From the NCBI RefSeq assembly GCF_019458805.1, contig NZ_JAIBOA010000003.1:310001-374000 (forward strand): a stretch of DNA of 64,000 nt. The letters run 5' to 3'. Position numbers and translations under genes: made by a program. This DNA is from Actinomadura parmotrematis (GTDB lineage Bacteria; Actinomycetota; Actinomycetes; Streptosporangiales; Streptosporangiaceae). Below, in pieces: positions 1 through 8,361 of the stretch (within the stretch, counting starts at the first letter, position 1; each line of letters starts with the position of its first letter). The notes below the pieces were generated by a model. That model ran no database searches. It was given only the letters and a program-made list of their open reading frames with translations, and was not told where the DNA came from.

Positions 1-111
1 GAGATCCGGCAGGCCCTCATCGACTACGCGACGGCCGCCGGCGTCATCGACGCCGCGACCTTCGCCGACGTCAACTGGCGCCTGGTCCGCGCCGGGACGC
101 CGGTCTTCTAG
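1..111 (+). CDS. C-terminal end of an unidentified protein (cut by window edge)
   Basis: The first frame is open from base 1 to a TAG at 109-111 and gives 36 residues ending in RAGTPVF. Codon third positions are almost all G or C, as in the other genes here, so this is probably the real end of a gene that starts outside the window. The fragment is too short to place in a family. Its stop lies 9 bases from the stop of the convergent methyltransferase gene. Confidence 0.55.
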   Translation, partial: EIRQALIDYATAAGVIDAATFADVNWRLVRAGTPVF

Positions 112-120
112 CGGCGGGGC

Positions 121-903
121 CTAGCCGCGCAGGCGGCCGACGCCGCCGACGATGTGGACGCCGCTCTCCGCGGTCGCGGAGGGGGCGGACACGTCGGGCC
201 ACCACGCCACCGGGACGATGCCGGGATCCAGCAGGTCGGCGTCGCCGAACAGGTCGCGGATCTCCGCCAGGGTGCGCGGCACGAACGGCGCGGTCGCCTT
301 GTCGTAGACGTCGCGCCCGCCGCGCGCCGCCCGCGACCCCATGTCCTTGCTCGTGGCGTGGGAGAGCACCAGGTGGCTGCCGGCGGGCAGCGCCGACGCC
401 AGCGCCGCGACGAGCGCGACCGGGTCGTCGGAGTCGCGGATGAAGTGCAGCACCGCGACGAGCAGCAGCCCGACCGGGGCGTCGAGGTCCAGCGGCGCCG
501 CCGCGAGGATCGCCGCCGGGTCGCGCAGGTCGCCGTCGACCACCGAGGTGTCGGCGTTCGTGGCGAGGAGCGCCCGCGCGTGCGTGAGGACCGTCGGGTC
601 GTTGTCGACGTAGACGACGCGCGCGCCGGGCGCGACCTGGTGGACGTTGCGCTGGGTCGGCAGCCCCGACCCGATGTCGAGGAACTGGCGGACGCCGAGT
701 CCCGACAGGTGCCGCACGGCCCGCCCGAGGAAGTCGCGGTTCTCGCGCGCGACGAGCTGCGCCGTCGGCTCGACCGCGATGATCCGCTCGGCCGCCTCCC
801 GGTCGGCGGCGTAGTTGTCCTTGCCGCCGAGGAAGTAGTCGTACATGCGGGCGGGGCTGGGGACGGAGGTGTCGATCCCGTCCGGCGGTGCGTCCTGGCC
901 CAT
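121..903 (-). CDS. SAM-dependent methyltransferase, PF04672/DUF574 type
   Basis: A 260-residue protein that probably transfers a methyl group from S-adenosylmethionine to an unknown substrate in the cytoplasm. It opens with ARMYDYFLGGKDNYAADR, typical of the actinobacterial PF04672 family, followed by glycine-rich motif I (FLDIGSGLPT), an acidic ribose-binding strand (VVYVDNDP) and a motif-IV-like strand (GLLLVAVLHF). The ATG at 903 was preferred because an AGGAG lies about 9 bases upstream; the frame stays open further upstream, but those codons look non-coding. Members are numerous in actinomycetes and their substrates are mostly unknown, so the specific role is not assigned. Confidence 0.88.
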   Translation of the reverse strand: MGQDAPPDGIDTSVPSPARMYDYFLGGKDNYAADREAAERIIAVEPTAQLVARENRDFLGRAVRHLSGLGVRQFLDIGSGLPTQRNVHQVAPGARVVYVDNDPTVLTHARALLATNADTSVVDGDLRDPAAILAAAPLDLDAPVGLLLVAVLHFIRDSDDPVALVAALASALPAGSHLVLSHATSKDMGSRAARGGRDVYDKATAPFVPRTLAEIRDLFGDADLLDPGIVPVAWWPDVSAPSATAESGVHIVGGVGRLRG

Positions 904-1147
904 GGGGGCGGGCTCCTGTTCCGGGAAGGTGGCGGAGGGCCGATCTCGGGGACATTCTGCACCACCGCGGCGGGCGAGGGAACGCCGTCCGCGCGGACGC
1001 CGCCGCTCCGCGCCGCGGTAAAAATCCGCGGACAATTCCGTGGAAAAGCGGCTCCGCGGCAAAGGGGGATCAGTGGCGGGGCCATCGTCCGGCGAAGCCG
1101 GTCGGATAAAATGCGGCACCTGCTATAGCCGCCTGGGGGGACCCGAA

Positions 1148-1375
1148 ATGGGGATGGAAGAAGTCGTGAGGCAGTTGCGGATGGCGATCCACGACGCCCG
1201 CGTCGCGTTCGACTGCATCGGCCTCGGGGAGATCGAGCGCGCGCAGACCTGCCTGATCACGGCGCGGGCCGCGATGGACGCCGCCGACACCGTGCTGCGG
1301 CACGGGCTGGCCAGCTCGCCGGCGCCGCAGGTGGCCGCGGAAGGGGTCGCGGCGATGGCCGCCATAGCCGAATAG
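1148..1375 (+). CDS. small hypothetical protein (75 aa)
   Basis: An ATG preceded by a GGGGGGA stretch opens a 75-residue frame reading MGMEEVVRQLRMAIHDARVA. The sequence is predicted mostly helical, with an amphipathic pattern and an alanine-rich tail (AAEGVAAMAAIAE), and has no membrane segment or signal peptide. It lies just upstream of the RsbW-like gene on the same strand, with 112 bases between them, so co-transcription is possible. I recognise no family. It is kept because of its codon use and ribosome-binding site. Confidence 0.55.
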   Translation: MGMEEVVRQLRMAIHDARVAFDCIGLGEIERAQTCLITARAAMDAADTVLRHGLASSPAPQVAAEGVAAMAAIAE

Positions 1376-1429
1376 TGTCGCTTGCGTCACCTTTCCTGCG
1401 CGCGGGTCGGCACCGTCACCGTAACGCGC

Positions 1430-1454
1430 GTTTCTCCCCGTCCCTCACGGGCAG
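1430..1454 (+). promoter_or_regulatory. possible stress-sigma (SigB/SigF-like) promoter
   Basis: GTTT at 1430-1433 and GGGCAG at 1449-1454 are separated by 15 bases. This resembles the actinomycete SigB-type consensus (GNNT, 14-16 bases, GGGTAY). It would leave a 33-base leader before the RsbW-like gene. The match is imperfect in the -10 element, so the call is weak. Confidence 0.25.
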
Positions 1455-1487
1455 TCTGGCTCTATCGAGGGATGACGGAGGGGTGCC

Positions 1488-1895
1488 ATGAAGGTCGTGC
1501 TGGAAATGACCTTGCCGAGGGACGCCGGCAGCGCCCCGCTCGCCCGGCACACGCTCGACGCGTCGCTGCGCGGCCTGGGGGTGGCCTCCGAGGTCCGCGC
1601 CGACATCGCGCTCGCGCTCGGCGAGGCGTGCGCCAACGTGATCCAGCACGCCGAGGCCAGCCGCGAGTACGAGGTGCGGGCCCGGATGGACGGCCTGCGC
1701 TGCGTCGTTGACGTGATCGACGGCGGCCGGGACGGCGCGCCGGACGTCGCCGGCGCGGCGGCCGGCGCGCCGCTCACCGCCGAGCACGGCCGCGGCCTCC
1801 AGCTCATCCGGTCCTTCACCGAGGAACTGCGCATCATGGACCGGCGGCACAAAAACGGCGCCATTGTGCATTTCGAGAAATCGCTCGCCGGATGA
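1488..1895 (+). CDS. RsbW-like anti-sigma regulatory factor (GHKL ATPase fold)
   Basis: A 135-residue single-domain protein of the HATPase_c_2 family. The N-box is visible as EACANVIQHA and the ATP-lid glycine motif as HGRGLQLI. Such proteins bind and inactivate sigma factors or phosphorylate STAS-domain antagonists in partner-switching pathways. A GGAGG six bases before the ATG supports the start. The STAS-domain gene follows 109 bases downstream on the same strand, suggesting a kinase/antagonist pair. No sigma factor gene is present in the window, so the target is unknown. A paralogue sits at 44746-45192. Confidence 0.85.
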   Translation: MKVVLEMTLPRDAGSAPLARHTLDASLRGLGVASEVRADIALALGEACANVIQHAEASREYEVRARMDGLRCVVDVIDGGRDGAPDVAGAAAGAPLTAEHGRGLQLIRSFTEELRIMDRRHKNGAIVHFEKSLAG

Positions 1896-2004
1896 GCGCC
1901 GGAAAGGCGACCCGGCCCGCCAAGCGGCACCAATCGATCGGCGTCCTTCGCTAGGCTCGACGCCACTACCCCGCGTCAGCGGCCGATCACGTCCAGGAGA
2001 CACC

Positions 2005-2352
2005 GTGGACTTCAGTGCCGACCACCGCCTCTACGGCGAGCACACCATCGTGGCGCTCGCCGGCGACATCGACGTCAACACGAGCCAGCGCCTGCGCGCG
2101 ACCCTCCTCGGCCTGGTGGAGGGCGGCTCCCGGCACCTGGTGATCGACATGACCGGGGTGGAGTTCCTGGACTCCACCGGCCTCGGCGTGCTGGTCGGGA
2201 TCTTCCACCGGCTGCGCGCGGAGAACGGCACGCTCGTCATCGCCGGCGGCAGCGACCGGGTCCGCTCGGTCTTCCACGTCACCCAGCTCACCCGCATCTT
2301 CCCGCTGCACCCGAGCGTCGAGGACGCCGTCACCGCCGCCCGCCCGGCCTGA
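2005..2352 (+). CDS. STAS-domain anti-sigma factor antagonist
   Basis: A 115-residue RsbV/SpoIIAA-type protein. The phosphorylatable serine lies in the signature FLDSTGLGVLVG, and the protein begins with the typical beta-strand pair (HTIVALAGDIDVNTSQRL). The GTG start at 2005 has an AGGAGA about five bases upstream; the longer open frame to 1864 overlaps the previous gene and is not used. In partner switching the unphosphorylated form releases sigma factors from an RsbW-like kinase, and PP2C phosphatases such as those at 5048 and 8358 reactivate it. That this protein pairs with the 1488 gene is inference from adjacency. Confidence 0.85.
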   Translation: MDFSADHRLYGEHTIVALAGDIDVNTSQRLRATLLGLVEGGSRHLVIDMTGVEFLDSTGLGVLVGIFHRLRAENGTLVIAGGSDRVRSVFHVTQLTRIFPLHPSVEDAVTAARPA

Positions 2353-2372
2353 CCGGTCCCAAGGACGACGAG

Positions 2373-2415
2373 GCACGACGGCCCGGGACGCGCGCAGCGT
2401 CCCGGGCCGTCGTGC
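2373..2415. terminator. bidirectional stem-loop terminator
   Basis: Perfect 19-bp inverted repeat (2373-2391 with 2397-2415) around a 5-base loop, placed between two convergent genes whose stops are at 2352 and 2428. There is no T-run, as is usual for high-GC actinomycete terminators. Confidence 0.8.
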
Positions 2416-2427
2416 GTCCGGCGGGCG

Positions 2428-3210
2428 TCAGCCGGTGACGGGCAGGTCGCCCTTGACGGGAACGGGCCGCGGCGCCGTCCCGGCGACGGGCTTGCCCTTG
2501 ACGGGCTTGGCGGGTCCGGCGGGCTTGGGGTCGGCCGGCGGCGTCGACTCGGGGGTCTTCGGGCCGTCGTGGTGCCCGTGGCAGCCGCAGTGCCGCTTGG
2601 ACGGCCTGCCGCAGGTCGCCGACGCGACGCGCAGCGACTCGGGCCGCCCGGCGACCGGCAGGTCCAGCGCGATCGCGGTGACGGTGAGGCGCCCGTCGGC
2701 CTCCCGCCACTGCTTGTTCAGCGTGAGCGCGACCCGGCCGAGCTTCGGCACGTCGACCGGCACGACGGTGTTCGGCGGCGGGTCCACCGCGAGCGGCCGG
2801 CCGCCGATCATCGCGCCGGCCAGCCGCGCGCTGCCGCGCCCCGCCTGGCAGCGGGCGGTGACGGCCTGCGCGAGCAGCCCGGCGTCGGGCACCCGCAGGT
2901 CGGCGACCTGCGCGTGGGCGCGGTCCCGGGCGGCCTTCACGTTCAGCGCGCCCGCGTCGAGCATCTTCGTGTGGTTCTCGCGGAGCAGGCTCTTGCGGAC
3001 CTCGCCTCCCGGCGACTGCACGGCGGGCAGCGTCGGCACCGGCACCGGGCCCGTCGCGGTCAGCCCGTAGGCGGAGCCGCCCGCGTCCGTGCCGGGCGCG
3101 CCGTGGCCGGGCGCGGGGGTCGCGGCGGCGGGGGCGGCGGCGGCCACCCCGAGGGCGGCGGCGATGACGCTCGCCTGGGCGAGCCGGCGCGCGGCCTTCG
3201 TATAGGACAT
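2428..3210 (-). CDS. exported choice-of-anchor-P-like protein ending in LPVTG
   Basis: A 260-residue secreted protein. It starts with a basic stretch and a hydrophobic signal peptide ending in an A-rich cleavage region (AAAAPAAATPA). The body resembles the choice-of-anchor P family: GGSAYGLTATGPVPVPTLPA near the N terminus, TARCQAGRGSARLAGAMIGG and DPPPNTVVPVDVPKLGRVAL in the middle, then a cysteine-containing end of the domain (VASATCG). A His/Cys cluster and a Pro/Lys-rich linker follow, and the protein stops immediately after LPVTG. The start at 3210 has GGAGAG about 5 bases upstream; an ATG at 3222 is possible. It lies directly downstream of the transpeptidase gene on the same strand (38 bases) and probably shares its transcript. 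Confidence 0.7.
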   Translation of the reverse strand: MSYTKAARRLAQASVIAAALGVAAAAPAAATPAPGHGAPGTDAGGSAYGLTATGPVPVPTLPAVQSPGGEVRKSLLRENHTKMLDAGALNVKAARDRAHAQVADLRVPDAGLLAQAVTARCQAGRGSARLAGAMIGGRPLAVDPPPNTVVPVDVPKLGRVALTLNKQWREADGRLTVTAIALDLPVAGRPESLRVASATCGRPSKRHCGCHGHHDGPKTPESTPPADPKPAGPAKPVKGKPVAGTAPRPVPVKGDLPVTG

Positions 3211-3248
3211 GGATCTCTCCATCTTCACGTCGACGGCCGACCTCGCGG

Positions 3249-4064
3249 TCAGCCGGAGATGAGCACGAGGGTTCCGAGCGGAACCTCGGACAGCTTCCGC
3301 AGCGCGTCCGCGGGCACCCGCACGCAGCCGTGCGAGACGGCCTTGCCGAACACCGCCTTGTCGGGCCAGCCGTGCAGGGCGACGGTGCCGGGACCGCCGC
3401 CGAAGGAGTCGAGCGTCGCCGAGTGCGCGCCGAGCGGCAGCACGAGCGGGCTCGGGGACTCGCGCGCGGGCGCGAGCTGCGCCAGCACGAACGTGCGCCC
3501 CTGCGGCGTCGGGGTCTTGGCCGCGCCGGTCCCGACGGGCCAGGACCCGACCTTCGCGCCCTCCTTGGTGAGGGTCAGCCGGTGCTCGCCGAGCTCCACC
3601 CGCACCGCGTACGGCGAGCGCGCGGTGCGCAGCCCGGCGGTGCGGCCGTCGATCCAGCCGCTGGACCCGTTCGGGCGGCTCGGCAGCAGCACGCGCTGCC
3701 AGTCGCCGGAGGTCTCCACCACCGGGACCCAGGTGGGGCCGCCGAGCTGGCGCGCGGGCAGCGTCGCGACGGCCTTGCCGCCGGGCCGGTCGAGGACGGC
3801 GAGCGGCGCGGCCGGGTGCACGACCGTGCCGTCGGTGCCGTCCTGGGGGTGGGCGTCCGCCGGGGCGGCGGGCGTGGCGGTGTAGGTGGTGGCCTCGGGG
3901 CCCTTGCCGGCAGCGGCGGCGGTGGTGCCGGACGACGCGCCCCCGGTGTCCGCGCGGCTCGCGGGCGAGGCGCCGCAGCCGGACAGCAGCAGCGCCGCCG
4001 CCGCGGGGAGCAGCAGGGCGCCCCCGTGCCGGGGGGTGCGGACGGGGGAGCGGCGTTCGATCAT
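3249..4064 (-). CDS. L,D-transpeptidase lipoprotein (YkuD domain)
   Basis: A 271-residue lipoprotein that should form 3-3 cross-links in peptidoglycan or attach proteins to it, outside the membrane. The signal peptide ends in the lipobox LLLSGC, followed by a Ser/Thr/Ala-rich spacer. An SH3-like segment (PLAVLDRPGGKAVATL) precedes the C-terminal YkuD domain. The catalytic signature is intact: HGWPD followed by SHGCVRV, giving the conserved His and Cys. GGGAGG upstream supports the ATG at 4064; an upstream in-frame ATG at 4151 would place the lipobox too deep. It is the first gene of a likely two-gene unit with the exported protein at 2428. Confidence 0.88.
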   Translation of the reverse strand: MIERRSPVRTPRHGGALLLPAAAALLLSGCGASPASRADTGGASSGTTAAAAGKGPEATTYTATPAAPADAHPQDGTDGTVVHPAAPLAVLDRPGGKAVATLPARQLGGPTWVPVVETSGDWQRVLLPSRPNGSSGWIDGRTAGLRTARSPYAVRVELGEHRLTLTKEGAKVGSWPVGTGAAKTPTPQGRTFVLAQLAPARESPSPLVLPLGAHSATLDSFGGGPGTVALHGWPDKAVFGKAVSHGCVRVPADALRKLSEVPLGTLVLISG

Positions 4065-4461
4065 CAAAAGGGGCCTCCCGGAGGCGTCGCGCCCTTTCTC
4101 CGGAAATGCCGGAGTTCCGGAAATGCCGGAGCGGACGCTGGCGGTCGCCATCTGGCAGGGAGGCTAGCGGTGTCCATCGCGCCACGTTCGGCAGTCGGAA
4201 AAATGGGAACGTCTTTTCTTCGCCCCGACGGAAATGATCACACGCTAAAACATGCCATTACCGAATTGTCGGCTACAAATGCTCGGCTGCGCTCGTTGAT
4301 GGGACGCTTGCCGGGATTGAGGCGTATGCTCCGTCTTCATGGGGAGTTCTGTCCCCTGCGGGCGGACGGGCGCAGCGGGCCCGGCGCGGACGCCGGACGG
4401 CGCGCGCCGGGGCGGGCGCGCGCACCGGGCCGCGCGCGGCGCCGGAGCGGGGCGGTTCCGG
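4065..4461. other. intergenic region with a direct repeat and an AT-richer stretch
   Basis: A 397-base gap between the transpeptidase and MarR genes, both read leftward. It holds the 15-bp tandem repeat at 4100-4131 and an unusually AT-rich patch around 4195-4290. I find no convincing gene. It must contain the promoter of the transpeptidase unit. Confidence 0.6.
4100..4131. repeat. tandem 15-bp direct repeat, possible operator
   Basis: CCGGAAATGCCGGAG occurs at 4100-4114 and again at 4117-4131, separated by TT. Each copy contains CCGG-N5-CCGG. The pair lies 36 bases upstream of the transpeptidase start, where a regulator could act. Period 17 bp. Confidence 0.5.
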
Positions 4462-4950
4462 TCAGGCCGGCAGCGACATGGAGTCGTCCGGCTCACCCGG
4501 TTCGCCGGGCGACGCCGTCACCGCCTCCTGGAACTGCAGCAGCCCCCACAGCAGCGCCTGGCGCGCCGGGGACGACATGTCGGCGAGCACCCGGGCCAGC
4601 TCGGCCCGGCGCCGCACCTGCAGCCGCTCCAGCAGGCCGCGGCCCTCGGCGGTGAGCTGGACGGTGACCTCGCGCCGGTCGTCCCGGCCGGCGTCGCGGA
4701 GCAGCAGGCCGGACGCCTCCAGGCGGTCGCAGAGGCGGCTCGCCGAGGAGACCAGCGCGCCGAGCTCGGCGGCGAGCTCGCTGACGTTCATCGGACCGTG
4801 CTCCAGCGCGAGCAGCGCGCGCAGCTGGGTGGCGGGGACCGGCACGTCGGGGGCGTTGTGGGCGCGCGACCAGACGCTCATCAGACTGCCCGCGACCTCG
4901 TCGAGGGCGGTTGCCTGCTCGGCGGCTCCCGGGCCAGGCGTGGCGACCAT
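4462..4950 (-). CDS. MarR-family transcriptional regulator
   Basis: A 162-residue winged-helix regulator. The recognition-helix region reads MNVSELAAELGALVSSASRL and is followed by the MarR wing with its DxRxxxV pattern (GRDDRREVTVQLTAEGRGLL). Dimerisation helices occupy both ends. The start was set at the ATG at 4950, just after a GGGGGG run; an ATG at 4986 would add 12 residues. It is divergent from the PP2C gene across 97 bases, so it may control itself and that gene, but ligand and targets are unknown. Confidence 0.82.
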   Translation of the reverse strand: MVATPGPGAAEQATALDEVAGSLMSVWSRAHNAPDVPVPATQLRALLALEHGPMNVSELAAELGALVSSASRLCDRLEASGLLLRDAGRDDRREVTVQLTAEGRGLLERLQVRRRAELARVLADMSSPARQALLWGLLQFQEAVTASPGEPGEPDDSMSLPA

Positions 4951-5047
4951 GCCCCCCACTGTTACATACTGCGTCGGCCCTGGCATCTCACCGGCCCGAC
5001 CCGGGGCCCGGCGAGCGGGGCGCCCTCACACATCCGGGCGGGAGAAC

Positions 5048-6196
5048 ATGCAGTCCACAGCCGTGCATGACGTCGAGCATGTCATCTGGAGCGCGCAACC
5101 GCACGAACTCCTGGACGCCGCCACGGCGGCGATCGTCCGGTACGCCGGGGCCGCCGGCGCGGAGGTGCTGCTCGCCGACTACCGGCAGGCGCGCCTCGTC
5201 CCGTCCGCCCTCGACCGGCCGCCGGTCGCCGTCGACGGCACCGACGCCGGGCACGCCTTCGCCGCGCAGGCGGTGGTCACCGCGGCCGACGGCCGCACCC
5301 TGCACCTGCCGCTCACCGTGCACGGCGACCGCGTCGGCGTGCTCACCGTCGCGTTCGGCGACCCCCCGGACGCCGGGCTGCGCGCCCGCCTCGCGGCGCT
5401 CGCGACGGTGCTGGGACGGGCCGTCAAGCTCGCCGAGGCGCAGACCGACCTGTTCCGCCGCATCCGGCGCCGCGCCCGGCTGACGCTCGCCGCGGAGATG
5501 CAGTGGGACCTGCTGCCGGGCCGGTCCTGCACGGCCGCCGAGTTCCAGCTCGCGGGGCAGCTCGAACCGGCCTACGCGGTGTGGGGCGACAACTTCGACT
5601 GGTCGGTGACGGGCGACCGGCTGACGCTGTCGGTCAGCAACGGGATGGGCTCGGGCACCGAGGCGGCCGCGCTCACCCACCTCGCGATCAGCGCGCTGCG
5701 CAACGCCCGCCGGTCCGGCGCCGACCTGCCCGAGCAGGCCGCCCTCGCCGACCAGACCGTCTACGCCCACCACCGCGGCGACCGGCACGTGGCGACGCTG
5801 CTGATGGACGTCGACCTCGCCACCGGCCGGGCCCGCGCCGTCGACGCCGGGTCGCCGCGGGTGTACCGGCTGCGCGGCGGCCGCACCGAGGCCGTGACGT
5901 TCGAGGAGCAGCTCCCGCTCGGCATGTTCGGCGACTCCCCCTACGAGACCGAGGCGTTCGCGGTGGAGCCGGGCGACCGGCTCGTCGTCGTCAGCGACGG
6001 CGTGCACGCCGCGCGGTCCGCCGGCGGGGCGCTGTACGGGGACGAGCCGCTCGCGCGGGCGCTCCGCGACACCCGGCTGCAGAACCCGCCGGAGGCGGTG
6101 CGGTCGCTGCTCCGGCGCTTCGGCGACCACCACGGCGGCGCCGAGCAGGCCGACGACGCGGTGATCGTCTGCCTGGACTGGACGGGCCGCCCGTAG
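5048..6196 (+). CDS. GAF-like plus SpoIIE/PP2C-type phosphatase with altered metal motif
   Basis: A 382-residue protein with a GAF-like N-terminal domain (about residues 10-130), a helical linker (LTLAAEMQWDLLPG, the usual lead-in to SpoIIE domains) and a C-terminal PP2C_2 domain. The first metal motif is retained as GDNFDW (Asp181, Asp184), as are SDGV and ADDAV near the end. The second motif, normally GDVxGHG, reads SNGMGSG (197-203), so its Asp is Asn. GGAG upstream supports the ATG at 5048. It could dephosphorylate a STAS antagonist such as the 2005 product or act as a catalytically weak sensor; the substitution makes full activity uncertain. It is divergent from the MarR gene. Confidence 0.8.
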   Translation: MQSTAVHDVEHVIWSAQPHELLDAATAAIVRYAGAAGAEVLLADYRQARLVPSALDRPPVAVDGTDAGHAFAAQAVVTAADGRTLHLPLTVHGDRVGVLTVAFGDPPDAGLRARLAALATVLGRAVKLAEAQTDLFRRIRRRARLTLAAEMQWDLLPGRSCTAAEFQLAGQLEPAYAVWGDNFDWSVTGDRLTLSVSNGMGSGTEAAALTHLAISALRNARRSGADLPEQAALADQTVYAHHRGDRHVATLLMDVDLATGRARAVDAGSPRVYRLRGGRTEAVTFEEQLPLGMFGDSPYETEAFAVEPGDRLVVVSDGVHAARSAGGALYGDEPLARALRDTRLQNPPEAVRSLLRRFGDHHGGAEQADDAVIVCLDWTGRP

Positions 6197-6221
6197 GCCG
6201 GGCCCGCGCCGCCGGTACGGG

Positions 6222-6671
6222 TCAGCGGGGGAGCTTGACGACCGTGACGAAGAAGTCGTCGATCTGCCGGACCACCCGGATGAACTGGTCGAAGTCCACC
6301 GGCTTGGTCACGTAGGCGTTGGCGTGCAGGTGGTAGCTGCGCAGGATGTCCTCGTCGGCCTCGGAGGTGGTCAGCACCACGACCGGGATGCTGCGCAGCC
6401 CGGCGTCGGCCTTGACCTCCTCCAGCACCTCGCGCCCGTCCTTGCGGGGCAGGTTCAGGTCGAGCAGGATCAGGTCGGGGCGCGGCGCCCCGGCGTACCG
6501 GCCCTCGCGGCGCAGGAACGCGAGCGCCTGCTCGCCGTCGTTCACCACGTGCAGGCTGTTCTTGACCTTGTTGTGCTCGAACGCCTCGGTCGTGAGCAGC
6601 ACGTCGCCGGGGTCGTCCTCCACCAGCAGCACCTCGATGGAGCGCCCTCCGGTCTGCCCGAGCTCAGTCAT
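6222..6671 (-). CDS. single-domain response regulator (Rcp1-like receiver)
   Basis: A 149-residue stand-alone receiver. The acidic pocket is Glu18-Asp19-Asp20 in LLVEDDPGD, the phospho-acceptor is Asp71 in [13 protein letters not shown], and the conserved Thr101 (VVLTTSEAD) and Lys123 (YVTKPVDF) are present. The overall look matches receivers partnered with phytochrome-type kinases. Its ATG overlaps the end of the histidine kinase gene by 8 bases, so translation is probably coupled. It is the last gene of the three-gene module and should be phosphorylated by that kinase; having no output domain, it likely works by protein-protein contact. Confidence 0.9.
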   Translation of the reverse strand: MTELGQTGGRSIEVLLVEDDPGDVLLTTEAFEHNKVKNSLHVVNDGEQALAFLRREGRYAGAPRPDLILLDLNLPRKDGREVLEEVKADAGLRSIPVVVLTTSEADEDILRSYHLHANAYVTKPVDFDQFIRVVRQIDDFFVTVVKLPR

Positions 6672-8361
6672 CGCCGTCCCTCCCCTCCGCCGGCGCGTCG
6701 CCGGCCGGTCCGGCCGCCGCCGGCATGGTCCACCGGATCGTCGTGCCGGGGGTGCCCTCGGCGCGGTCCTCCGGGCTGTCCAGCCAGATGCGGCCGCCGT
6801 GGTACTCCACGATCTTCTTGCAGAGCGCGAGCCCGATGCCCGTCCCGCTGTACTCCTCGCGCGCGTGCAGCCGCTGGAAGATGAGGAAGATGCGGTCGGC
6901 GTAGCGGGGCTCGATGCCGATGCCGTTGTCGGCGCAGGCGAACTCCCACTCGTCGCCCTTGCGCTCGGCGGTGATGCGGACGTGCGGTGCGACGCCCTCG
7001 CGGCGGAACTTCACCGCGTTGCCGACGAGGTTCTGGAAGAGCTGGCCGAGCTGGCTGCGGTCGCCGTGGACCGCCGGCAGCTCGGCGCGCTCGACGGTCG
7101 CGCCGGTCTCCTCGATCAGCGCGGACAGGTTGTCGACGGCGCGGTCCACGACGGCGTCCAGCGCGACGCCGTCCTCCATCGCCGACATCCGGCCGACCCG
7201 GGAGAAGCCGAGCAGGTCGCTGATCAGCGACTGCATGCGCTTGGAGCCGTCCACCGCGAACTCGATGTACTGGCGGCCGCGGTCGTCGAGCCGGTCGGCG
7301 TAGCGGCGGTCCAGCATCTGGCAGAACGAGGCGACCTTGCGGAGCGGCTCCTGGAGGTCGTGGCTGGCGACGTAGGCGAACTGCTCCAGCTCGGCGTTGG
7401 AGCGGCGCAGCTCGGTGGCCTGCTCGTCCAGCACGGCCCGCGCCTCGGTGGCGGCCCGCCACTCCTGCAGGATGCGGTTGCGCATGGCGTCGACGATGGC
7501 GGCCAGCTCGGCGATCTCGGCGGGGCCGCCGACGTCGAGGCCGTGCTCGTAGTCGCCCTGCGAGACGGCGCGGACCCGGCCGGTCAGCGACCGCACCGGG
7601 TGCAGCACGGTGCGGCTGATGACGAGCGCCAGCAGGATCGCGGCGAGGACCACGATCAGGAACGCCGCGCCGACCGACCAGTAGACGCGGACGGCGGCGT
7701 CGCGCAGGTTCTCCGACACCTTGCCGTGCAGCGAGGTGAGCGCCCCTTGCAGGGCGACGTTGGCGGCCCGGAACCCGGCGAACAGGTCGCGGCCCGCGGC
7801 CTCGGCCGCCTCGGAGATGCCCTGGCCCGAGCCCGCCGCGAGCGGTTCGGCGAAGCCGCGCCGCCACGCCGCGCTCGCCCGCTCGACCGCCTCCAGCCGC
7901 TGCCGGGTCGGCCCGGTCCCGGCGACGCCGGCGAGGTCGCGGCGGATCGAGGCCGCCGCGGCGGCCTCGTCGGCGATGGCGTCGCGGTAGTCGGCGAGGC
8001 GGGCGCGGTCGCCGTCGGCGGCGTAGTTGCGGATGGCGGTGTCCTGGCGGCCGACGGCGCTGCCGAGGCGGAACTGCTCCAGGGTGGCCGGGTCGACGTG
8101 GCCGGTGAGCCCGTCGCGGGCGTCGTTGTTGTGGACGAGCGCGATGGCGGCCTGCGTCAGGGCGAGGATCAGCACGGTGGTGAGCACCACCGAGCCGATC
8201 CGGTAGATCTGGGTGAGGGACAGGCGGGACAGCCCGGTCCGCGGGGCGCGGCGCCCGCCGGCCGGCAGCACCGGCGCCGGGGGCCCGCCGGGCTCGGGCG
8301 CCGCGGCGGGCGCGGTGGACGCGGTGGACGCGGCGGGGCCGGTCTCCTGGTCGAGGGTCAT
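6664..8361 (-). CDS. membrane sensor histidine kinase (CHASE3-like, HAMP, HisKA, HATPase)
   Basis: A 565-residue kinase. After a disordered Pro/Ala-rich start there is a first membrane segment (about 55-77), a four-helix extracytoplasmic region resembling CHASE3, a second membrane segment, a HAMP domain, and the dimerisation domain with His334 in [15 protein letters not shown]. The ATPase domain shows the N box (NLVGNAVKF), G1 (DNGIGI) and G2 ([12 protein letters not shown]). It starts at the ATG at 8361, overlapping the upstream receiver-phosphatase stop by 4 bases (ATGA), and overlaps the downstream receiver by 8. The signal sensed is unknown. Confidence 0.92.
   Translation of the reverse strand: MTLDQETGPAASTASTAPAAAPEPGGPPAPVLPAGGRRAPRTGLSRLSLTQIYRIGSVVLTTVLILALTQAAIALVHNNDARDGLTGHVDPATLEQFRLGSAVGRQDTAIRNYAADGDRARLADYRDAIADEAAAAASIRRDLAGVAGTGPTRQRLEAVERASAAWRRGFAEPLAAGSGQGISEAAEAAGRDLFAGFRAANVALQGALTSLHGKVSENLRDAAVRVYWSVGAAFLIVVLAAILLALVISRTVLHPVRSLTGRVRAVSQGDYEHGLDVGGPAEIAELAAIVDAMRNRILQEWRAATEARAVLDEQATELRRSNAELEQFAYVASHDLQEPLRKVASFCQMLDRRYADRLDDRGRQYIEFAVDGSKRMQSLISDLLGFSRVGRMSAMEDGVALDAVVDRAVDNLSALIEETGATVERAELPAVHGDRSQLGQLFQNLVGNAVKFRREGVAPHVRITAERKGDEWEFACADNGIGIEPRYADRIFLIFQRLHAREEYSGTGIGLALCKKIVEYHGGRIWLDSPEDRAEGTPGTTIRWTMPAAAGPAGDAPAEGRDGDD

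Noticed and set aside
101..113. CGGTCTTCTAGCG, a 13-bp partial match to the core repeat of the remnant at the end of the first gene.
   Set aside because: It arises from the coding of Val-Phe-stop in a GC-rich context; no second repeat or recombinase is nearby.
4245..4496. A short leftward frame (83 codons) in the gap before the MarR gene.
   Set aside because: It overlaps the MarR end, has no ribosome site and reads as Arg/Pro-rich noise.
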